Shown here: piece after piece, positions 21,701-33,700 of the stretch
Layout: each line of letters starts with the position of its first letter
How positions within the stretch are numbered: position 1 is the first letter of the stretch
Assembly (NCBI GenBank): GCA_032622095.1
Contig: CP136064.1
Span: forward strand, 38,430,426 to 38,494,425
Origin: Siphonodentalium dalli
Taxonomy: Eukaryota > Mollusca > Scaphopoda > Gadilida > Siphonodentaliidae
Length of the DNA stretch: 64,000 nt
Reading direction: 5' to 3'
Translations under genes and position numbers: made by a program
Notes under the pieces: model-generated
The model's input: the letters and a program-made list of their open reading frames with translations, nothing else
Told to the model about the DNA's origin: nothing
Database searches by the model: none

Positions 21701-24700
21701 AACATGACAGTCCTGTTGAGTATATATATAAAGGTATGAGTATCTATTGTGTAGTTATTACTAAGCTAGGTTAATTCACTATCTTGTCTACTTGTTTTGG
21801 ATCTATTAGCCATTAAAAAATTATCTATCTAGGAAGAATAATTTAATTAAAACAAATAATATTCGCCCTCATTGGTCCCATTTTGGATGTAAATATAGCA
21901 ATTTATTTATATTGATAAAGATATATAATAATATATTAGTACATGTAGTGTCATACCTTGGATGCAAGATTGTCTGACAAATTCATGTGGGGCTGTTCAG
22001 CTTGTTTGAGACAGACCATACTCCATGGAATGCCCCAAAGCAACATTCCTGTCTTAGCCTTTTCTTTACTAAATACTCATTGACGAGTAGTTCCCTTAGG
22101 AAATGTTCAGATAATAAGTTCAACAACAACCAATGATCATTTCCCACCACTGAATATGATTCTTTACTGCTCTTATATTATGTATTTTTATACCCCCACT
22201 TTCGAAGAAAATGGGGGTTATACTGGATTGACTGCGTCCGTCTGTCCGACCTCATAACTCGAACAACTATGAACCGATTTAAATAATTTTTTGTATGGTA
22301 TGCAATCTCCTTAGGACGGTCTCTCCGCATGATGCTAATTGCGGTTCGGTCTGACTTTTTTTTTTCAAGTTACGCCTCTTTTTCGACTTATTTTAACTTA
22401 GAAAATTCTTTCCGACTTAATAACTTTAACAAATATGAACCGATTTGAATAATTTTTTCTGTACAAGCTTCTTGTGACACTATGTCGATATTATTAGTCC
22501 GAATTTTTCTTTAAAGTTAAAAATCTTTTTGGTTGAGTTTACGGATAATGCGGGTTGAATTTGCCACATTGGGGGTATGCTAGCACTCGAGTGCACACCT
22601 CTTGTTCTGTCTGTCAGCTTATATATCTTGAACACCCCTCCAAATTAAAAATAGACCATTCCAATATATACTGTATCACTGGGTGGGTGAATCCATTTAG
22701 TATAGAAATGGTTAAGTAGTACTCTCAGGTGCCTAATAATTGTGATAGGCTAATAATAGTGATGGGTGGGGATTCAGGCTGAAATTAATAATAGTGATGG
22801 AATATCACTCTGTCTCAATGCCATATAATAATGATTGTTGGGAATTTTCTCCAAAATTAATAATCGTGTTGACACTAGGCACCTGTGAGTACAGTGTAAG
22901 AAGAACACTTGTTGCAAACCTGAGTTGTCTATTGTAGAAATTTTTCAGAGTATTTTTATCATGGTCTACAGCCTACTGGTATATGTTGTATTTCTTAAAT
23001 AAAATAGCTGACCAAGGAAACTAGTTTATCTAATTAATCTTCTAATTATTTTATTAATAGAAGACAGCAAATCACGCCTGTACATAAAAAAGCCATCATC
23101 TCCTCATAGCGGTTCAGAAACTTCAAGTACAGATGGTATGCTGCTAAGAAGCCCAAGTTCCTCGATCGAAGATTCCGGAGGTCGGAGAAGGCCAGGAGGG
23201 TACGTGTCAAAGCACTACGATAATCAATGCATTTCCTTAGGAGCAGATAATACATGTAGGCCTACTTTGCTGATGACACTAGATCCAAGAATCCACAAAC
23301 ATATTCAAAATGTACATTTATAAATGGTTAGATCCATATACGGTTCCCCTTTAAGTACCTATATCCATGAGTATTTAGCAGGAAAATATCGGATTACAGG
23401 TTCAGATCATATATGCATTTTTTGCATTGAAAATTAAGGGTATATCAGATATTTATTGTAAGCTCAAATTGTTATTGTATTTTGCCGTAGCACAATTAAA
23501 AAATGACCTAAAATATTTTGCCATGCCCTAGCAAAGCTCTTGTTAAATTTGGTTTCCGTCTGCCCATGTTTCAATTGGCACCATGGGTGTGTCCCAGCAC
23601 CCGAGTCCCGAGGTTCAACTTCTTGTTTCTACTATTTTCTGGTTTACATAATAATTAAAACTTCATTCCACATCTGGGAAATTGTTTTATCCACTTTACT
23701 TTATCTTTAGTACTTTGTGTCATATGGGTGGTCCGGGAACTTAAAAAAATATGTAATATAAAAGTTTTTTTTCCAGATCTGGAACCAGAGATCTCCACAA
23801 CAAATTAGAAAAGAACAGGTTAGTATACTATAAGTTATAACATTATATTTACTGTGATGGAACGCAGGCCTTAAAATCCATCAAATTTTGCGAGAATCAA
23901 AACAGCGTTTCCACAAGTAATCAAGAATTTTTACGAGAATCAAAATGAGAATCATGATTCTGATTAATGTCGGATGTTGAGGCCTGGAACACTATTTCTA
24001 CAATCATATTATAATTGTGACCCTTGACTGTTGTGCTGGATTGGTTTGTGAACATACATGTATTTTATTTGATTGCCAGAATGTCATAGCTGATTTACTG
24101 TGAACATATCTTATGTGATTGCAGGCATGCATAGTTGATTGAACATACCTTATGCATTGCCAGGCTGTCATAGTTGATTTACTGTGAACATATATTATGT
24201 GATTGCGGCTTATTTGCCAGAATGTCATAGTTGATTTACATCTAGTGTGTGCTTTCAACATACCAAAGTTTAAAGCTTTCGCTAAATAAATTTTTCACAT
24301 GCCAAAATAATCAGAAAATTCTAAGTAAAATGGGACATAAGTTATGTCACATAACCCTGAGAAAACTGAACCAGTATTTGAACTTGTCTTACAGAATATC
24401 TTCAAGTGCATAAAACCACTTAAATTTTTTTGAAAGCAATATCAGCTGGCAATATAATAAATTTTAAGTCAGAAATGACAATAACCCCATCATAAATGAT
24501 TGGGCCTTTCTGAAATGTAGGCCACAATTTTTAAAGCATTCATGCACCAACTGGATTCACATGGCAATTTTGCTAACCAATTTACAGTGAAAAATATGTA
24601 TTGGTAAGGAATTCTATACAAAATCTACCCACTGCTGCAAAATGCTATACTAATTTTTTAAATTAAATCGACCCCTGGTAGGCCATATACCAAATTTCAT

Positions 24701-27700
24701 AAAATTCATTTGAATATTATTTCGGCTATTATCTGGAGAACAACTATTGGATGAACTTGGATAAACAACTTGATTCTAAATACATTTTTCAGGAGAGCCC
24801 ACTTGAAGGAGTGCTTTGACTTCCTAAAGCTGCATGTCCCAAATTTCTATGAGCAGAAGAAGACATCCAATCTTAGCGTTCTGCGAGGGGCATTAAAATA
24901 TGTACAGGTATGTGCACTAAAGTACTATAATTATCCCCAAATCTTTAAGATGCAATATCTCTTCTTAAGACCACTTCCAACAACAACCAAAATTCCATGA
25001 AACTTGTTTTAAAGCTACTTTTTAATTTTGTTTCCCAAACAAGTGTATTTAAAGACAAGCATCTGTTTTTGAAGTACATGTTATTTCACCTACTAATAAC
25101 AGTGTTTTAAAAGATAGATTTTCAATCCCTATTATAGAATTAAATGTTCTAAAAAATAATTAAATTTTGTTTTTTGCATAGAACTCCTCTTGACAGATCT
25201 CTGAGAATCTCCGACTCAAAAGTATTGTTCTATGGTATGCTGGATAACATGTGACCAGTCCTTTGCCATCCTTCTGTTGAAGCTATCTTAGTCAATAGTG
25301 ATGGGTTACCAACTCTTAACCCTTTCAGTGCCAGGTCCGATTTTTGTATCAACCCATATACCCTGTGCCAATGAATTCTCTTATATATGTGAGTATAGGT
25401 CGCCTCGCATATATAAGAGAATGCATTGGCCTAACAATTTTTCATAATTTGTTATTATTTTTTACAATTTTAATAATTTTTTCTAAAATTCTTTAACAGA
25501 CTTATTTTGTAGGTTTAGTGCCAGAGAATCTTACGTTTTTCATGGGCATCAAAATTATTACTATGAATACTTGGTGATAGTTTTGAGTTATAACATGCCC
25601 CTAAGGTTTTATCCAGTTTGTTTTTAAATTCGCTATAGCATGCTAAAGCATACCTAAAATAAATTAAACCCAAATTTTTTATTTTTTTTTATTTTTTTAG
25701 GGCCCATTTTACAGACCGTAAATTGGGGCCGATGAGATCGGCTCCTGGCACTGAAAGGGTTAAAGACATGTATATGGAATACACCCATAGTTGCTGAGAG
25801 TGGTTAAAACCACAATACCACGAGTGGTGAAAAATTTGTACTCTCGACTATTTTGTTTGTATTTTGTTTATGCCATAATTATTATTTTTGATTTGTTCCA
25901 CGAATTAAACTACTCCGCTGTTTACTTTCAAGGTGTATCTTCACGGACTGACCCAAACATGATGTTATAAGGAATGTGCGTCACGCATAGTGATGCATAC
26001 CTTTACGTCATGACATCAGCCTGTTTCTAAGCCATCAGTGATGTAGTTCTAAAATGGGTATATATGTTTAACCCCTGAAATGACGTTCAAACATTCACCC
26101 ACAGTACAAATTTATACCCACAGTAGTGACAGTAGGGTGTAAAGCTGAAATTTACATAATAGGTGTTACACACATAATAGCATAGTCAATTATGGCATAA
26201 AGTGTGTACTGATGTCAGTAAACCAAACTGATAAATTAGTACACAGGCATCTTACCCACTGAAAGAATGTAGCTTTCAACTAATTTTACAGATCATTTCA
26301 AGTTTATCCACATCAACTGTACCAGTTAAAAAAATGCACCACCTGAACTCCGCACACATGTAAATATTTCCTTTCTAATTCGGGATGTTCAACATCACTT
26401 AAATATAATTTGGTATGGAGTTTTGGCAAAATAGGGCCTTTATTTTATGGATGATCTGCACTGGGAGAGAAGTCACACAAAAATCCAATGGTGTTGTTCA
26501 CATTTTTATAATCGGCTGCCATGCCCGAAGGAAATGGTGGGTATACAATGGATTACATGCATCTGATCCTCCGCCTGTCCGGGCAGATATCTCAACTACT
26601 GGTTGTCAGATCTCAATCAAATTTGCTATGGATGTTCACTACTATGAGTACATTCAATGGAGTGTTCAGTGTTTAATTCGGGTTTTCCATTCTAGAGTTA
26701 TTCATTTTGTTTATCCAGAAATGTTGATTTTTTTTGTCCATCCGAGCAGATATCTCCACAACTGGTGTCGGATCTCAATGAAATTTGGTATGGATTTTCA
26801 CTACTATGAGGATATTCAATGGAGTGGAGCATTCAATTGTTTTGTTCGGGTTTCCGTTTTAGGGTTTATTCATATTTGTTTATCTGGAAATGTTGGTTTT
26901 ATGTCCGTCCCAGCAGATATATCAGCCACAGGTTTCCGGATCTCTATGAAATTTGGTATGGATGTTCACCACTATGAGCGAGCATCACACACAAATTGTC
27001 CCAAAAGTCTGCATTAAAATCAACAAGTAACAGATTTAAATGATAGTTTACTGATCACTTATCAAGGTATTGGGGGCTTGAGTATCAATCCATCTGTGGC
27101 CAAACCAGTTCTAATTATCCCCCCACTCTTGAAGACAATAGGGGTTTACTGGATTGACCTCATCTGTCCGTCCATCATTCCGTCTGTCCAGACATCTATC
27201 CCTCCGTTTTCGGTCTGTCCACCCAGGCAGATATCTCAAACACCAGTTGTCAGATCTGAATGAAATTTGGTATGGATGTTCACTACTATGAGGACATTCA
27301 ACAGAGTGTTCAATAATTTTTTCCATTTTAGTGTTATTCATCTTTGTTTATCTGTAAATGTAGTTTTTTTTTGTCCTCTCGAGCAGATATCTCCACCATC
27401 ATTTGACAAATCTGAATAAAATTTGGTATGGATGTTCACTACGATGAGGGAATTCAACGGAGTGTTCATTCGTTTTTTTCTGGATTTTCCGTTCTGGAAT
27501 TATTCATCTTTTTTTATCTGGAAATGTCGTTTTTTTTTGTCCGTCTGAGCAGATATCTCCACCACCAGTTGATGTATCTCAATGAAATTTGGTATGGTTG
27601 TTCACTACTATGAGGGCAATCAATTGAGTGATCAATCGTTCTATTGAGTGTTAAATCATTTTAGAATTAATTAGATTCTCGAACAAGCTACAGGTTATTG

Positions 27701-30700
27701 ATGTTACAGAGTCTAAAGGATTTCACAGTCATTCACATTAACATGCTGTCGATGTAGGTACCAACAACTGGCATCGAATCACTCGAAGTGCCCCAAACAA
27801 CATTTATAGATGTGTGATCCCAGTAACATGTTGTCGATATAGGTACCTACAACTGGCATCGAATCACTCGAAGTGCCCCAAGCAACATTTATAGACATGT
27901 GATCCCGGTAACATGTTGTCGATATAGGTATAAATAGCTTCTGAGCACATATAGTTTTACAATTGACATATCCCTTTTCGGGTTTCGTTTTACAAACTGG
28001 TGTCAAATGTTGAAATTCTTGGAAATACGTAATTCTATTCTTCTTGCCAGCCTGTTCTTACTAGCAAGCCTTGAAATAGTGTGTCTGTCATTTGCAGAAT
28101 GAGGTTCCCAGATGGTGAATTTAGTGATGCTACCCCGCATAGCGGGCTAGCATCACCAAATTCACCCTCTGGGAACCTCATTCTGCAAATGACAGGCACA
28201 CTACTTCAAGGCTTGCTTGCTAGGTATAATTGGTCAATCCTGGACTCTTCATAGATGCTTTTAGTGTTTAATTGTCCTAATCTCTAATTTTGTGAACACT
28301 TTGTGAAATTATCAATGTAAAGGAAAATTTTCAGGCTATTTGTAGCTATGTGGCAATTCAACTGCAGTATAGGAATTCCGACAATCACCTGATTGGCTTC
28401 ATCTCTTTATTGACATTATCGTTAAATGTTGAGATTGGCTGACATTGACATAATGCTTTGTGGAGGTAATGGAAACCCCCACTATTTCCTTTAGACTATG
28501 TTCGAGAGTCTAATTTGAATTAGAACTCAGGCCAAAAATACTTTTTTAAATTTGATTGTGGAAATGTGAAACAAATGGTAAATCTTGTTAGGGAAGACAA
28601 TGAAGATCAAGATGGTCCCTCAAGGTTCATGTAAAACATATTAACAGAATTTGATATTATTTTGTACATGATGGATCAAATTAGTACCATATAATCCATG
28701 TTTTGAGGTTCTAAAATAACAGGCAATTATCAAATTGAATTATCGGAGGCCAAATTCACATTTCTTAATACTTGCACTGTTCAACCACAATTAAAAACAA
28801 TTGTGCTAACCACCTGCAATTAATATTGAAATGGCTCAACTGGGCCTCGCATAGATGGCGGTTCACCTCAATTGAATTGCTTTAGAGTAAATTGGGAAAT
28901 TGAGTTACACTGCTATGGGAGGCCAAATTCACATCTGTTAGCTAATTATGCTGGTCACTGAATAACAATTCTATTATCATGAAGCATAATGGAATTAAGC
29001 TTAAGAGTAATTCAGATTTTGCTGAAAGCTTAAGCGTAATAAATTTTCGTGCCATGGTGGATTAACCCTAATTCAATTTACTCTCAGGTGCCTAATAATA
29101 GTGTCAGCAGGATTATTAATTTTGGAGAAAATTCCCAATGATCACTATTATTTGGCATTGAGTCATAGAGTGAAATTGACATTATTATTACTATTTTCAG
29201 CATAAATCCCCATGATCACTATTATTATGCCACCACAATTATTAGGCACCCAATTCAATCACGCTTCCCTGAACTCCCCTCAGGTTGAAATTGGTGAAAA
29301 CTAAGACATATCTCTGCAGTCATTGAGTCAAAATAATTCTTCAAGAGCATATTGGTCATACGTACACCACCCTCAATGATAAAAATTTTATATCCAAGGA
29401 GTTCAATTAATTAAAAGTAATAGAATTACACAGCTAATTATGCTTACATGTAAGTGTAATTCAATTATGCTCAAGCTCAATTATGTTTCAGCATAATTTA
29501 TTTGAGCTCAAGCATGTGTATTTAGTCCCTGTACACTGCAGCACAATTTAATTTTGATTCAGGGCATTGTGCTTTCGCACAATTATTAATAAATGTGAGG
29601 TTGGCCTCCCATATTGAATGGCCATTTATAGGGTTGAAATAAGGAATAAAAAATATTTGAAAATGTGAGATTAGTCCAATGTAATCTTACCTTCACAGTG
29701 ACTTGAACATGCATGGCTTGCCCTAAGCTTGGAGAAACCCCTTACCTACGCTATTCTCTCCCAACCCCTACCTAAAGGCAGGGAGGTGGCTATAGGGTCT
29801 CTGTTGGTGGGTGTCCACCTTGAAGTTTCCACCCCTCCCCACACTGAACCAGACCAAAGTTCAGGAAATACTATTTGCACCACTCCCTGTGAACTTTCCA
29901 ACTGGTATGTCCTTAAACTTTACAACTGTTGGAAATTTCCAACCTGACACCCCCCCCCCCCCCCCCCCCTCAAACTGACAGCCATTTCAGACCCAAACTT
30001 TGACCAAAAGTAGAACAATGTGCTAGGGACTAGTACCGTGACTGTTCTAAAAACGACAAATTTCCCACTATTAAAATCCTTTATTGAAAATCAAACAATG
30101 AGAACAATTCAACATATATGTGGTGTAAACTTTCCAACTAATGTTGTGTCAGACCAGGTCAGACATGAAATTTCCTACTCTTGAACATTTTCACAAAAGT
30201 TGGGGGGTGGGGTACCCGGTAGATACCGGTTCTCCGCTCTTTATCTAGACGTTCCTGTCTACAAGTTGCTTTGTCACATCACCCCTCCCCGGCCATTCTC
30301 AACGACTCGGTCATTTCCGCCATGTGCTAGCGAAACGGAAATGGCCAAGTCATTGAGAATGCCCCCTCCCATCTGTCATTATTATTTAGATACCGGCAGC
30401 AAGCACACCGCAATTTAGCAGTTTATAGGTATTCCTTGTTCAAAAACAATCACACTATTAATCACATTTTGTATCATTCTAAAATTATAATTAATCGTGT
30501 GTTCTATAAAGTTACTAGTCATAATATATCATAATATAGATTGCTTTAATTGTCTTTCACAAAGCAAATTTTTGAAAATTTCTTGGAAGTGCTGGGAAGT
30601 GCGGAAGCTGGGAAGTGGATAAAACTGTTTACGCATTTACGCGGTCACAGCAACACGTGACTATGAAGCAAAAACAAATCCAGGTACACGTGATGTTTAT

Positions 30701-33700
30701 CACGTTGTGCGCGGTCAGTTGCATAATAATGCGAGACAAAATATAATTCTTTCTAGATTAACAATTTCGGAGAAAAACAGTTAATATTAAAGTATATTTT
30801 CAAATGCGAATGGACACTAAGATCGCGACAGGATCAATGCAGTTACCAAAATGTTCATGATTGATTATTATTCAATTGTATTATAATATATTCATTTTGC
30901 TCAAATATTTACACAGTTGTAGCCAATCATATTGCTCCGGTACGATGCCGGCACAGGTGCACGTGTTATGTTGCTATCTAAATATAGCTGCGCAAATTTC
31001 ACAGTTAAATTGTCTAAGCTCCGCCTTGACGGCTGACCACGCCTATCGTCTCTTGTTGTTTATCTGGCAGCTTTGCAGATGTCATGCCACGAATAGTTTA
31101 CAATTAACCCTTTAAATATGAAATCAAAAACATTTCATAACAAAATTCTTTCTGGTCAAGACAGCGATTGAACTGATTTAATTAATAATTAGTAAACTAG
31201 GAAGCTTTGTATACGCCCGTTTTAAAACCGTACACGTATTAATATGTGTCTGGTTTGTCCGTCCGTTCACGTTTCGTTTCCGGATGATCATTAATTGGCT
31301 CAAAATACAAGCCAGGGAATTTGTCCAATCAGACCATTTTTAGCTCAACTTACTTTGTAAGTTTGAGCTATTGCCATGGGTTGGCGTCCGTGTGTCTCTG
31401 TGTGTGTGTGTCCGTCCGTCAACACTTTCCTTTGGCGCGGGCTACATGTTGTACATTTGGTCTGATCTTTATGAAATTTGTCATGAATGTTGACATTGGC
31501 ATGTAGATGGGAACGAGTCATTTTGGGGTCATTCGGCCAAAAAACATGGCCGCTGGCAGCCATCTTGGATTTCAAAATTTAATCCATTGGCGCGGTCTAC
31601 AGGTCGTACTGTTCGTCTGATCATCATGAAATTTGTCATGTTAATATTGATATGTAGATGGGAACGAGTCATTTTGGGGTCGTTCGGCCAAAAAACATGG
31701 CCGCCAGCAGCCATCTTTGATTTTATTCTTTGCATGAATAAATCCTTTGGCGCGGGCTACAGGTCGTAGCTTTGGTCGGATCTTCATGAAAATTGTCATG
31801 GATGTTAACAATGACATGTAGATGGGAACGAGTCAGTTTGGAGTCATTCGGCCAAAAAACATGGCCGCCAGCAGCCATCTTGGATTTTACTCTTTGCATG
31901 ACTAAATCGTTTGGCGTGGGCTACAGGTCGTAACTTTGGTCTGATCTTCATGAAATTTGTCATGGCTGTTGACATTGACATGTAGATGAGAACGAGTCAT
32001 TTTGGGGTCATTCGGCAAAAAAACATGGCCGCCAGTGGCCATCTTGGATTTCAAAATTCAATCCATTAGCACGGGCTACAGCTCGTACTGTTCATCTGAT
32101 CATCATGAAATTTGTCATGGATGTTAATATTGACATGTAGATGGGAACGAGTCATTTTGGGGTCATTCGGCAAAAAATCATGGCCGCCAGCTGCCATCTT
32201 GGATTTTACTCTTTGTATGACTAAATCCTTTGGCACGGGCTACAAGTCGTATCTTTGGTCTGATCATAATGAGATTTGTCATGGATGTTAACAATGACAT
32301 GTATATGTGAAACGGGTCATTTTGAGGTCATTCGCCCAAAAAACATGGCCGGCAGCAGTATTTTACTCTTTACATAACCAAATCCTTTCACATAGGATAC
32401 AGGTTGTATCTTTTGTCGGATCATCATGAAATTTGTCATGGATGTTAACAATGACATGTAGATGGGAACGAGTCCTTTTGGGGTCATTCGGCCAAAAAAC
32501 ATGGCCACCAGCAGCCATCTTGGATTTTACTCTTTGCATAACTAGGCTCTTCAACTTTCCACATTCCTAATCGCTCCATTGACTGTAACACATGAAATTA
32601 TTCCCTTTCCAAGTTGAGCTACAGTGTCATTGACACTTTCATTCTCGTTAACACTTTCATGGTGGGAGTTGCGCTGGTGCAGAATCGAAGACCATGTTCC
32701 AGTGCAATCTCTTATGCCATATATCTCTTATATATGTCATATATCTCTTATACATAACATTGGGAGCCTCGCATATATAATGTCAAGGCCAACGCATTTT
32801 GATTAAAAATTAATAGGGAATTGTTTTTAAATAAATAAATAAACAAGATATAAATATAAACAGACAAACAAAAGCTGGGTAGATTTTGTTTGATATTGAC
32901 TACAAACTTGGGACAAAGGTCCTGGGCTGACTATGGGTCCTGGGTTCAACTATGTTAAAATACTACTGTTATACTTGATTTCTTGTCCCCAGAGTTAAAA
33001 CAATGAATATTTTATCAAATTTCTTTTGGAAATGTCTGATTTTGGGTTCTTCCAACTTTAACAAATATTTTTAATCTACGGTTAATTAATTCTGTAAAAT
33101 AAACTCATGCTATCTATGACACCTACATAAAATACCTGCATTTATGATACATGCATTCATCAAATTATATTTATTAGGGGAAATGCCACACAATAATGTT
33201 CAAGCGCATAAAATCATAAATTTCTCCTCTATAAATTTAATGTTATTATTTGCCATAGAGGTGGAATTGAAATTTGTGCACATGCACATATCCAACTTGG
33301 AGATAAATAACATTATAAAGGAAACAACTTTGAACACTTCCCCAGTTTGTGTTAAAGGAAAACATACCAAGACATTATATATTTCATTGATTTTTAGCTC
33401 AACTTTACTTTGTAAAGTTTGAGCTATTGCCATGGCTTGGTATCCGTCGTCCGTGTGTGTGAGGGTGGGTGCGTGTGTGCGTGACTCGTCAACAATTTCC
33501 TTTAGCACGGGCTACAGGTCGTACCTTTGGTTGGATCATTATGAAATTTGTCATGGCTGTTGACATTGACATGCAGATGAGAACGAGTCATTTTGGGGTC
33601 ATTCGGCAAAAAAACATGGCCGCCAGTGGCCATCTTGGATTTCAAAATTCAATCCATTAGCACGGGCTACAGGTCATACTGTTCGTCTGATCATCATGAA

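Larger units (their letters stand above)
18742..23060 (+). other. MNT intron 1
   Basis: 4,319 bp, GT-AG. It holds a TTAA-flanked element (19509-20092), an inverted-repeat MITE (20741-21200), a stem-loop-headed repeat (22192-22600) and a small MITE (22719-22892). No further exon was recognised. A G-run at about 20787-20802 may be unreliable. Confidence 0.8.

Noticed and set aside
26415-27017. 200-codon open frame
   Set aside because: Its repeating ISMKFGMD.HYYE phrases are translations of the 160-bp DNA modules; other module arrays in the window are not open, so it is not a gene.
31342-32643. CRISPR-like array of regularly spaced repeats
   Set aside because: Units are ~150-164 bp with no short repeat/spacer alternation, in a eukaryotic intron.
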